Below are positions 37,554-47,995 of a DNA stretch of 64,000 bases, piece by piece. Each line of letters starts with the position of its first letter. Position 1 is the first letter of the stretch. The notes under the pieces were generated by a model. It worked only from the letters and a program-made list of their open reading frames with translations, did no database searches and was not told where the DNA came from. Made by a program: the position numbers and the translations under genes. The DNA comes from Trichosphaerium sp. ATCC 40318 (lineage: Eukaryota > Discosea > Flabellinia > Trichosidae), in NCBI GenBank assembly GCA_038496445.1, contig JALMLS010000376.1, positions 124,001 to 188,000 of the forward strand, given 5' to 3'.

Positions 37554-39024
37554 ATGACCACAACAACCGTAAGCCTAATTTTGCGAGCCGTTTAAAAGTT
37601 GTTAATCCCTTTAGAATACCGTTAGTATCGACAACGCACTTGTGCAGCATTCACGCAGCTTTTTACTTGCTTATCAACCGGTAAGATTTAAAACGCAACC
37701 CTACAAATCTAATGTATTTCGCAGAGATGCCCTCCTAAACCAGACTTGTGGCAAAAATTTTATGAGATTGTTCTCTTCGCGCCTGCGCAACAGGTAAAAT
37801 TGCTGTTAGCCTTCAATTCTAATCTCTTTTAGGCAGCAAACCCTATTCCAAAGAAATCCACACCCAAAGCTCGTCGTGTCGCTTCTAAGCCAAAACCAAA
37901 GGCCCAGCGCACTACACGACAACCTTTCACAAAGATTATTAATAAATCACGACCAGCAATTCAAGCGAGCAAGCCTGCATCTAAAACTAAAGCCGTGCGA
38001 GCACGTAAATCAATTTTTGGAACACAAAATGGCGCCAGACTATCACAAACACCAAAGGCTCGTAAAGTCCTCGGCAGTATCAACGTTGAGCGTCATTGCG
38101 CTTCCGTTGGCAAGATGAAGGTATAATTCAGCACTTTCTCCTCATTTTGCTTATTTTTGCCAAAGTCACAGCAATCAAACGTTGGACGCGCTCAAATTAT
38201 ATACAAAGATAGAAAAGTTCCATCTAGCCCATCGACGTACGCATTTTTAAGCTTTTCTTTTGTACAAAAGGGATAGACTTTTAATTTTTTTTTGTAGATT
38301 TACAACTGCCTCTACTCGTGCATCCAGTTCTTCAAAGTTGAGCGCCCGCATCATGCCAGCACCTATGGTGCGTGTTGCACCTCTATCAGTCACTGGTGGT
38401 TGTGTATCTGTTGCGAAAGACGCAAGCCCACTCACCGTAAAGAATGTTGTTCATACAAAAGCCAGTAAAAAAGCGACACCAAGCAAATCGCGAGGAAGTG
38501 TACGTTAAATTTTTCAAATTATTTTTTTTTTGTATTTGGCGCGAAATTTCTTTATTGATTTTTTTGTTAGCCTGCACGCGAATCCAATGAACACAGACTT
38601 ACACAACGCCAAAAACAAATTGACATTGGCTATAATACCGTTGGATACCTTCGTCTTGTGGAATTATTCGCAGACAAGGAACAACGACCAAAAATTTACA
38701 CTCACCAACAAGAGGATGAGCCTGCCAAAAAATTGGCTGTACCAGCAACGCCAGATAAGTACCAAGGTATGTCATTACAATCTGTCTCTTTATTTGAACC
38801 ATACTCATCTCTTTTTAGTGTGTTCTAAGCGTTCCTGGGATGGCCAAGTCAGAAAATGGCGCAGACTCCTTCATCAATTCGATCCTGAAGATCTCGATAA
38901 ACAGAAATATGCTTCAAAGTTGAAGCCATTCGAGAGACGCGTAGTTACCCCAAAGGATCAGCGCACTTGTACTAATAAGCAAGCCCAAGAACAGACATCT
39001 CCAAGACGTCAACTAATTTTTTAA
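37554..39024 (+). CDS. SLBP: Histone mRNA stem-loop binding protein
   Basis: Binds the 3' stem-loop of replication-dependent histone mRNAs for processing and translation. The RNA-binding domain is diagnostic: LTQRQKQIDIGYNTVGYLRL (human RRQKQINYGKNTIAYDRYI), a long variable loop, then TPDKYQ and, across an intron, SKRSWDGQVRKWRRLLHQFD (human [30 protein letters not shown]). The N-terminus begins MTTTTNTVSIDNALVQ. The middle is Lys/Arg/Ser-rich and likely disordered (PKARRVASKPKPKAQRTTRQ). The loop inside the RNA-binding domain (FADKEQRPKIYTHQQEDEP) is longer than or different from the animal one. C-terminal extension ends RRQLIF. About seven introns. Confidence 0.88.
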
Positions 39025-39386
39025 TGTGAAATATACCCTGTACTTTATTACTTGTTGTCTTGTTTTCGTGTTTTAGTTAGACTTTGGTAAACTTGTAATT
39101 CACCTCTCTGAAAGAACTTTTCGTTGAATTAATGTAAAGTGTACCGTGTTACACTTCCAAACGCACTTTATCTCAGTTTTGTTGCTTAGCATTACTAAGA
39201 TTTATCAATGGTCCATTCCTAGTTGCACTGTATAGTCTTAGAGTTCCATATACTTCCTGCCTGTATTCATGCTGATGCAACTGTTCGGTTACGTGTGAAA
39301 CGACATATAGAACAGGTAAATGCCTTATTTGTGTTGAATAACTTAAATGTGTCATTAAATTTTGAGGTTTAGCTTAGATAACGACT
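39025..39386. other. Intergenic region SLBP-aminotransferase
   Basis: 362 bp holding the SLBP 3'UTR and the aminotransferase promoter. A small minus-strand open frame at 39,173-39,355 shows no family features or splice context and is not called. Confidence 0.4.
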
Positions 39387-41169
39387 ATGAGCGCGTCTGA
39401 GATTGAAACAAAGCGATTGGAGAATATGAGAAAAGGCCTGAAAAAAATGCGTCCTTCAGCGACATTGGTTATGAATAACATCATGAAACAGCGCCAACAG
39501 AAAGGTTTGAGCGTCTACAAGTTTGGTTTTGGGCAATCTCCTTTTCCCGTTCCTGAAGAAGTTGTACAAGCACTGAGAGACGCTGGTGAGTGATACGACG
39601 CTTTCAAAACACCTTTTAAGCTTTTCAAGCTACAAACAAGCGCTTACATTGCTACAGCACCCGCAAAGGACTATTTACCATCCCTCGGACTGCATGAGCT
39701 GCGTGAAGCAATGGCAAAGTGGATGAATGCTAGATCAACTTACAAATACGCGCACGTGAATTCCAAACTTTTTTAGTGTTTGATTTACAGCTTGAGAAAA
39801 AAAGGTGTTGCTGGTTTTTCTCTTTTACTAATGTTGCGCTAGGAGTGATAATGTCGCCATTGGACCTGGTACCAAGCAGCTCATATATGGGTTGATGGTA
39901 TGTCTTGACGCTCACGTGATGATACCTAATCCAGCGCAAGTTGTCCAGTTTCCAAGGCATATTTCGTTGTGTTCACATTTACTAGTTGGGTGTCGTATGC
40001 TCCTCAAGCAGAACTTGCTGGACGTAAGCTTATCGTTGTACCTACCGCTGAAAATGATTGGAGAATGACCCCAGAGGTAAGTTCGTAAAACGACATTACC
40101 CTAAGTTTTTTTGAAGGCTTTAGAAGAAGCTTGTTGTAGTGACGAGAAAACCAAGCTGCTAATTTTTACTTCTCCTAATAATCCAACTGGTATTTCGTAC
40201 ACTACCGAAGAACTCGCTGCTTTTGCAAAAGTACTCGCAAAACATGATGTGGTTGTATTGGCGGATGAGATTTACACTGAACTCGGCTTTAGTACTATCT
40301 CAGTTTGGCACTGCTTTTATTCTTACATTTCCAATAGATGGCATTGTTGGTTCTTTGGCTGATCACTTACCTGAACGTACTATAAGAAGTACCGGGTTAT
40401 CCAAGTGGTGTGGTGCAGGTAAATCTTATCTGTCTCTGATTGGCGTTAACCCCTTTTATAGGTGGATGGCGTGTTGGTGCTATTTTTGTGCCAAACGAAA
40501 TCAAATTTCTTCTTGAACCTCTAGAGTCATTTGCAAGTGAGACCTTCTCTACTGTTGCATCACCTCTACAAGTAAGTTCGAGTATTGCTTATTTTTCTAT
40601 TACTAAACTTCCATCAGATCGCTACTATTGCAGCATGCAATACTGAGTCTGAACAGCTAAAAAAGTATATTGTTGATTCTCGCAAAGTTCTTCAAGCCTT
40701 AGCCAATGTTGTTATTCCTAAAATGCGTGATGCAAATATTACTGTAGCTACACCTGATGCAGCTTGGTATGCAATGCCTTCTTTCGAATACTATAGAGCA
40801 TCTTTGGAGAAGAGAGGCATAAAAGATAGTGAAACACTTGCAAAGTAAGTTACTTTGTTTTGTTTCGAAAACATGCAAATTATTCACCTTGTTTTTTTAG
40901 CCGTCTGCTCGAAGAAACTGGTGTCGGTATTCTTGCAGGTTTTTGTTTTGGTAGGGAAAACAAAGAGCTATCTGCAAGAATGTGTTTTGTAGATTTTGAT
41001 GGAAGCGCAGCCCTGAAACATGTCAATGTAATGTTACTTCTCAAACAAAAAATATGACTCACCCACGTTTTAGGAGCTACAATCTTTGGGTGACAAGAAA
41101 TGGGTCGAAAAGTACACACCAAATGTAGTTAAAGGATTAGACGTAATGATTAAATGGCTGAAGGAGTAG
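39387..41169 (+). CDS. PLP-dependent aminotransferase, class I/II (fold type I)
   Basis: The start is MSASEIETKRLENMRKGL. Family landmarks: YKFGFGQSPFPVPEEVVQAL, DYLPSLGLHELREAMAKWMN, SDNVAIGPGTKQLIYGLM, FTSPNNPTGISYTTEEL, VVLADEIYTELGF, then TGLSKWCGAGGWRVGAIFVP. The last holds the Schiff-base lysine (SLSKxxxxxGWRxG in relatives). The Asp of LADEIY contacts the PLP ring nitrogen, and the terminal Arg lies in ELSARMCFVDFDG. Complete at about 400 residues, ending IKWLKE. The exact substrate (aspartate, aromatic or other amino acid) cannot be decided. No clear mitochondrial presequence. About nine short introns. Confidence 0.85.
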
Positions 41170-42144
41170 GACCCATTTGTAACGACAAAAGTGTTGACGT
41201 ACATAAAGCCGACTAATTTCTATTGTATGTTTTTTTTGACAACAACCACGTATGCATGAAACGACACCCCTTAAATACCTGAAAAAGGAAAAAAAACAGT
41301 TCGCTTCACAAGTTTATATCGTCGTTTTCCACTTTTACAAAAGTGACCGTCGAGTCAACATAGAAAACGTTTATTACAACTAGTGTAAGGCGATAAAGCA
41401 TAGTAAACGAATTTTCAAAAAGTACTAGCGTAAACGAGAATTAATCACTAGCACGTTTTACGAAACAAAACATCGCTGATACTCTTATAACGCGTGAATA
41501 TAGCTATTGCAAGGGTTTGTGAGCATTTTGAAATGTGCATTATCCATTTTTTGAGTACTTTTATGGATATTTCGGTGAAGTGTATCCCACAATTTATTTT
41601 TTGGAAGTTTGTGCGTGTATAAAAGTCGTATCAACTTTCTCAATTATCGATGAGCGATTCATCGGCCTAATGTATTTGCCTCATGTTCTAACCAAACATA
41701 TTTGCGCAGAGCTGCATGTGATTTAGCCACACAGCGGGCCTAGTATTGCGCTGTTACCTAGTTAGGGTACAAGATCGGTAGGATAGTAATGTAATCCCGA
41801 TTGCAGCGATCATTGTAGAATGATAAACAATATTGGGTTGACGATGGGGGAGTTCCGTAACAAAGGACATTCAAGCCTCCCACTGTTTTTGCTAAAAATA
41901 GTAAAATGAGCACTAAGATAAATGTCAAAAACAATGTAGCTCCTCGTTCACTCTTGATGTTTATTTGGGCTCTATTTATGATTTAAACGTGCGGCATACG
42001 TACAAATATTGTTATTAACCAGCTGAATAGATTGCAAATTGGCTTTTTTTTTTACGTTGTTAAGTACGAACACAGGAAGGTCTGAACTCCTTTTTTTTAA
42101 TGTTGTGTTTTTGCAAACTAAAATTACATTTCCGCTGTACACAA
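41170..42144. other. Convergent intergenic region
   Basis: 975 bp between the stops of the aminotransferase and the LDDWY-repeat gene. AT-rich with short T-runs. No exon with family similarity, no tRNA-like fold and no repeat family was recognised. Confidence 0.4.
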
Positions 42145-44280
42145 CTAATTCTTGTCAGGACATGCTTCAGTAATACTCTTCCATAGATTGCTGTATACCC
42201 GATTGTTCAAGTTCCCAATCACTTGTATTATTAGTACGCACTTCCTTTGCAGGACTCTGTAAAATCTGCTGAAAAAGTTTTCCTAAATATTTTCCTTCTC
42301 CAGAATCACCAACATGTGGCATACCACATTGTCAACGTGTTCTCTTTCAGAACTTAATTTAACTGCCCCAATAGCGACTTGGTATGCAACTATAGATAAA
42401 TAATTAGCACATGAAAGAAGTAAGTAGTTTTACATACACCTGGCTGTAAGTTTGGTAAACCAATGCCAACACCAGCAGTGATGTTCCATGAGCTTACTTC
42501 TTTGTTGAATTCCATATCTTCTACGACTCAACATGGTAGGCAAAAGGAGACAATGTAATCATTTCTTCTGTTTCTTCCTATTTTGGTGCATGTAATAGAT
42601 TTACGGCTCTCCATAGACGCCTAAACCATAAAGTAATTAACACTTAGTTCAACTTCGTAATACTCTGATACCATTGTTTTGTTTTTTTCCCTTTCCAAAC
42701 AAATCTGTTCCACTCCCAGTCATACTCTCCATCTAAAATAGCAAGAGATTGTGGCCATGACCTTGCCATTATATCTCCACCAACATTATGGATATCATTA
42801 AACGAAAGTCGATACCTGAACCAATGTCAGCACACTCAAAGCAATAACTAGTTCTCAAGTAGACGTACCAGCTCTGGTTAGAGTTTAATGAGTATAAATC
42901 TTTCATATGTTCCAAGAATGATCTTTGATACTCTTCATCCATGCAATGACTTCTAGCAGAGTTTCTAACTTTGTAAGAACACCTCAAGGATTATTTTCGA
43001 GTACACAAACTGCCAAGGTTGCCACTTTTGTTCAGGGAATATATCAGACAAACAAGCAAATAGCGAGTTGTTATAGCGTGCCCTAAATGAAGAGTTACAT
43101 TCATCACAATTGGTGACACATACAATAAACTGTTTCCTCTATTGCTTTTAACATCATGTGAACTAACATGTAACCAATCATCCATTGACTTCAACTGAAG
43201 AGACTGACCAATACTTTCGCATAATTCACGTCGGTTCATTTTATCATCCCATGTGCGTTTAGGTACAAACCTAAGTCAAGTCATAATTTGTTAAGACGAA
43301 AAAAAAAGCAAGTGAGAATCACGTACGCGAACCGCCTTTTAGACCATGTACGAGGGAAGAGATGCATTAAACATTTTGACAACGAATTATCGTATGCACT
43401 GAGTTTGGGTTAGTTTGGTACAACAAAAGGACTCGGAAGATTTTTTGCCCAAGTGTCAAAATGTGTCACATTTTGTTTTTCTGAAAACGTACTACAAAAG
43501 ACCTCCACCTCCGTGTTCGATCACCTCATTGCTAGTTACCATGTACCAATCATCCAAGCACTTTACATTTAGCTCTCGAGCAATAGAACCTATTTTCTGG
43601 TAAACAGCATCTGTGTTGTGCCAATGGTTTGAGGGAGCTGCTCTACAATTACACAAAGTAAGGGTTTTTTGAACTGAATATGTGAAGTATGCGTACTGAA
43701 ACGCTCCGTTTATCCATTCAAAGTTTGGATATGCTGCCAGCAAACAAGAGGAAAGAGAGAAGTTGTATTGTCTTCTATTTCGATGATAAGGAAGATGGCA
43801 TTTGGATTGCGTAACGTACAAAAGTCTAGAGCCGCCACGTCGCTTAATCTCTCTGCCTGTGGTAGCGTACCAGTCATCCAGGCTTTTTATTTGAAGTAAC
43901 TGCGCAATGTTGTCAAGTTTTTGGCGTTGATTCTCCAATGAGTGCCAATACCTGTTTGGGGCGCATCTAGGGCATACGTGAGCATAATTTCATTATAGTG
44001 CTGGTATACTTGAATAATGATGGTTGCCAAGCGTGGTTAGGATACAAATGGGATAAGCATTGCGATATGGAGTCAGAATACTGATTGCTACGTTAAATTA
44101 ACGGTTTTTAAACGAAATGAGCTTGTACGTGACGCCTCGAGCTCCATGCTTCTTAACAGTATTTAAACCAACGCTGTACCAATCGTCCAAGTGCTTTAGT
44201 TCGAGAGTTTCACCAATGCGCGCGAATAACGCCCTCTTGCTATCTATACACCACACACGTTTCTTGAGTGCGCCTCTCAT
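42145..44280 (-). CDS. LDDWY-repeat protein, function unknown
   Basis: At least four imperfect repeats, each with a helix (N-x-x-x-x-F/L...IA..L.[IV]K), then LDDWY-x-V/T, then GG/GARG..LL, a short strand, and SL..CL....[YF]P...W. Units seen: ALFARIGETLELKHLDDWYS; DNIAQLLQIKSLDDWYATT; GSIARELNVKCLDDWYMVTS; CESIGQSLQLKSMDDWLHVS. A degenerate fifth ends SNQSWYRLSF..GGDIMARSWPQSLAIL. Interleaved strands are DSISQCLSHLYPNHAWQP, NFSLSSCLLAAYPNFEW, NSLSKCLMHLFP and NSLFACLSDIFPEQKWQP. Similar repeats (NRRxF..LG.. LDDWY.V...GG..LL..Y.GSL..AL..VYPEH.W) are known from brown algae, diatoms and glomeromycete fungi, uncharacterised. The C-terminal 150 residues are unrelated and their exon joins are uncertain. 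The start MRGALKKRVWCIDSKRALF is clear. Confidence 0.6.
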
Positions 44281-44632
44281 GTTTATGTAACGATTTTGAC
44301 TTTTGTAATAAAAAATAGTTTGTTTCAAAATATGCTACACTTGTATATACATAGACAAGCAAGAAAATCTCGCATTGTGACGCTTTTAATTTACATGTTG
44401 GGTTGGGTTGGAGTTTGTAGTACGGTTGGCATGCGTTCTACGCGGGGATTACTGTCTGCAAGCGTTGAAAGCCACATCAAGTTCTTTTGTAACAGTGTTT
44501 GAATTTTTACACTGTCTTGGTACCTACAACTGATGAATTGAGCGTAATGCGTTAAAAATGTACCGTCCAGCGCATTGATTCTCGTAAATGGCTGTAATTA
44601 ACTCTTTGTTTTCGTCTAGCTTCTACACTGTG

Positions 44633-44827
44633 TTAATTTGCTTTGAGACGCAAGGGTGAGACCTGTTGTATCAATTCAGGTGTAATTGGCTGTTCTGTTT
44701 GCATAACATTTGGGCGAGCACCGGAAATGCCGTTGGCAGCCTGTGGTGCCTGATTCATCGATTGCATACTCGTTGCGAATGTTAAGGCAGGTAGGATGAT
44801 GAGAAATTTAAAAATATTTATCCCGGT
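44633..44827 (-). CDS. Possible small secreted protein (no clear start)
   Basis: An open stretch encodes a hydrophobic leader (IFKFLIILPALTFATS) followed by MQSMNQAPQAANGISGARP and a tail ending VSPLRLKAN. It looks like a signal peptide plus a short mature peptide, but no ATG precedes the leader in frame, so a first exon would be needed. It lies just upstream of and opposite to the Frizzled-like gene. Low confidence. Confidence 0.25.
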   Translation of the reverse strand, partial: TGINIFKFLIILPALTFATSMQSMNQAPQAANGISGARPNVMQTEQPITPELIQQVSPLRLKAN

Positions 44828-44871
44828 TCAAAAAAAGTAATCATCAACGCATCGACAACATACATCATCAA

Positions 44872-45534
44872 ATGCTACATTGGTCTGCGATTGTAACAAT
44901 TTTGGCGCTATGCGCGTACCACGGATCTAGTATTCGCTCTGTGGCGTCTACTTCTGGTGTGTGCGAACGTCCTGTGGATTTAATATTTTGCGATATGGTG
45001 AATTACACCGCATACAGGTACCAAGTGTATAAACATGAAGCGTTCTTAATCAAAATAGAGAAAATGACATTACGTTCTCTGTTTTAGACAGAAACGCAGA
45101 ACAAACAGCTCTTAACACCAACCCATACACGTTCGAGTGCTACGAGGAATATAAGGCATTGCTTTGCTCAAGGATATTCAAACGTTGTGATACTGGCGCT
45201 AACTCGACACTTGACGTGTTTCTACCTTGCCAGGTACATTGCAGTTTGCTCTATATTTATTTACAACGTTTGGTATGTAGGGTTTATGTGTCACCTTTTT
45301 AGAGTGCAGTAAACCGAGTGGAAGAGCAGAGGCAGAGACTGAGTGTAGCACTACAGAATTTGAGCCAGGTACAAGAGCGTGAACACAATTTGGATTTACT
45401 AATGAGTTGAAGATAATGGTTCTGGAGGTAACTGCACCACAGTAACGATTGGCTCTGGCGCACAAGGATTCCCTTCATTGTATGTAAGCACGATCGTACT
45501 CGCTATCATTAGTATAGTCCTTGCACAGGTTTGA
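44872..45534 (+). CDS. Frizzled-like cysteine-rich domain protein with GPI-type tail
   Basis: The start MLHWSAIVTILALCAYHGSS is a signal peptide. The short ectodomain has a cysteine pattern like the FZ/CRD fold: GVCERPVDLIFCDMVNYTAY, then FECYEEYKALLCSRIFKRCD and VFLPCQSAVNRVEEQRQRL (compare C..I....C..L.YN.T, L....CS..L..F.C....P.C, PCR..C..V). After a glycine/Ser-rich stalk (NGSGGNCTTVTIGSGAQGF), a C-terminal hydrophobic helix ending IVLAIISIVLAQV sits right at the stop, consistent with GPI attachment. Two or three short introns. In animals, FZ domains bind Wnt lipids; here the ligand is unknown. The CRD call rests on the cysteine spacing only. Confidence 0.55.
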
Positions 45535-45831
45535 GGAGCCTAAAAAAAACCTCACATTGTAAAAAAGACAGTTGTGTGATTTGCAACTTTGACACCTCAA
45601 GTAACATCGTGGCCTCATGTAGCTCTACATGAGAAATGACATAAAAATTGTTAGCCAAACTAGCTCGTGCAGTATTTTTTTCGTTCAAGCTCTGAAAGCA
45701 CTGTGTAGTGAGAACAAAAATCCAAGATATCAACGAAAGTCAAGTTACCGATTAGACAAAAATTATATTGCCTTGTTATTCAACTATCCTGCAACAATGT
45801 TCAAGAATAGGGGTAAGAAGGAAAAGAGTTC

Positions 45832-47857
45832 ATGAAAGTCCAGGGAGTGGATGCTATAAACGTAACCAGTACGCAAACGCTAAATTTGTTATTGTTGTTA
45901 TCCTAAAGTAATCTTCAGTAATGTGCGCGCGTAACCTAGCTGGAAGAGAGAAAGGTAGGTCTATTCAAGTTACGTGAGTTGCTTATCTTTGCATAGGATT
46001 AGCAGACCCTTATTGCGTCATTGCGAGCAATTTTAACAACCAAGTGTTTAAAACAAAAGTAGCCAAAAAAACTCAAAGCCCTGAATGGAACCAACGCGTT
46101 CAATTGTGCGTAGATATTTTAATTAACAAGCTCATTAGTGATTTTAGCTGGACAACAGAATGCACCGGACATTTGTTTTTTAAATTGTTTGATAAAGACG
46201 GAGGAAACAAGAATCGTTCGTTTTTGGGCGAAATATGCATACCAGTAAAGTACTTGAATTCCAGAGGTATGTCAAAAAACATTACACCACTTAATAGTCA
46301 CAACATCATTAGAAGCGCATACTTCATGGTATAAGCTACAAAATGAACCAAAGATAAAAACAAAAGGTAGCCAAAAAAAAGCAAATGGCGCCTTACAAGT
46401 GAAACTCCACTTTCCAACAGCCAAGGTATGTCTTATCTAATGTATAAAACTGACATTACCTGTTTCAAAAGAAAAAAGAAGCCAAGAAGCACAAAGAAGC
46501 CAGACAAGAGAAGAGACTATTGCTTGATGAGTTTACACTCGGAGACATACTTGGAGAGTAAGTTTAAACATCATAAACTAAGTACATCGCGTATTAAACA
46601 ATATTTCAAAAGGGGTGGTTTCTCTATCGTCAAAAAGGGAACAAACATCGTTAATGGCGAAAAGGTTGCTGTCAAAATTATCGAGAAGAACCAAGCTGGA
46701 GATGAGTTGGAGTTATTATATCGAGAGATTGATATTATGCGTAAGCTTCAACACGACAATATTATAAGGTTGCTAGACGTTTTCGATGAGGAAGAAAAAA
46801 TATACTTAGTACTAGAGCTGTACGTCTTGTTGTTCAAACAGAAGTTATGCCATAAATGCTTACACCTTCTTAGTGTCACTGGTGGTGAACTGTTTGATCA
46901 AATTATTAAAAGGTGCTTCAAGAGGTGGAATAATTGTTGTTCTTACTGTTTTTTATAGAGGATCGTACTCTGAGGGCGAAGCTGCGGCTGTAGTATGTCA
47001 AATGTTATCTGCTATATCTTATATGCACTCTAATGGTATTGCTCATCGTGATTTGAAGGTATGTGCAAGCGAACTTGTCACTTATTGGATTTGTTTGCAA
47101 GAATAAGAATTCTAAAAACAACTTTTTGGCTTTAGTCCATTTTATCTCAAGCATTTTGTATCACTTTGTACGTTGTGCATTCTCGTTAATATTATTAGCC
47201 TGAAAACGTTTTGCTTCAAACAACTTCAGATGGCCGGGATCAAATTAAGGTAACAGATTTTGGATTGGCAAAAGAACAAACAGATCAAGATATTTTAAAA
47301 ACATCTTGTGGTACTCCTGATTATGTTGGTACGTATCAACCCTCTACCCTTTCGGTAGCATGTATCACAAATCCTAATACCTTCCTAGCACCTGAGGTAC
47401 TTATGGGTATGGCATATGACGAGTCTGTTGATATATGGAGTACAGGCGTTATAACATACATTCTGTAAGAATTTTGAAATATTTTAGTCCATTTTTACTC
47501 ACAACGTTTCAAAGACTTTGTGGATTCCCACCATTCTATGGTAATAATGATCAACAAGTATTTGAAAAGATTATGAAAGTCGAGTACGATTTTCCTTCAC
47601 CAGATTGGAATAATACAAGCGAAGAAGGTACGCACTTTGGCTTTGTTTTTTCGGCAGCTTGTAATTTCTTTTATTCATTTTTTTTCGTAGCCAAGGACTT
47701 TATCAAAGAAATACTCGTTAAGGAATCATCTAAACGGCCAACCGCTGATGAATGCCTTCAACATCCATGGTTACAAGGCACAGGGGCTTCTCATAATGAC
47801 TCACGTAAAGGAGCTGTTGCTAAATTGTCAAACTACAAAAAGAACAGACAGAAGTAA
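45832..47857 (+). CDS. C2-domain serine/threonine kinase, CaMK-like
   Basis: MKVQGVDAINVT splices to MCARNLAGREK and GLADPYCVIASNFN, a C2 start; EWNQRVQLCVD and FKLFDKDGGNKNRSFLGEI complete it. A basic linker leads to a kinase: DEFTLGDILG, then across an intron EGGFSIVKKG (Gly loop), VAVKIIEKN (catalytic Lys), LYREIDIMRKLQHDNIIRLL, VTGGELFDQI, GIAHRDLK|PENVLL, VTDFGLAKE, TPDYVAPEVL and LLCGFPPFYGNNDQQVFEKI. All catalytic residues are present. Sequence is closest to the CaMK/DCLK group. The protein stops soon after the kinase (KLSNYKKNRQK), so no calmodulin-binding autoinhibitory helix is visible. An upstream ATG (about 45,800, MFKNRG) is a possible alternative start. Confidence 0.78.
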
Positions 47858-47995
47858 GGAAAAACGTATGTATTTGTACTACGTTTGTTCTTAATAATAT
47901 TACTGTATTTTTGCGTAAACTTTTTTGTTCCAGTTAAGTTTACAATTTTTTATTTTACATGAAACTATGCGTGTTGTGTAATACTACGTACAAGA

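Noticed and set aside
39173-39355. Minus-strand 60-codon frame between SLBP and aminotransferase
   Set aside because: No recognisable features, no intron context; likely UTR/promoter.
41535-41726. Plus-strand 63-codon open frame in the convergent gap
   Set aside because: No homology, no splice-site context and AT-rich random composition.
42167-42330. Frame reading CGMPHVGDSGEGKYLGKLF
   Set aside because: It has a stop immediately upstream and no acceptor to enter it; splicing at GTATGC..TTTAG gives a better frame continuing to 42,145.
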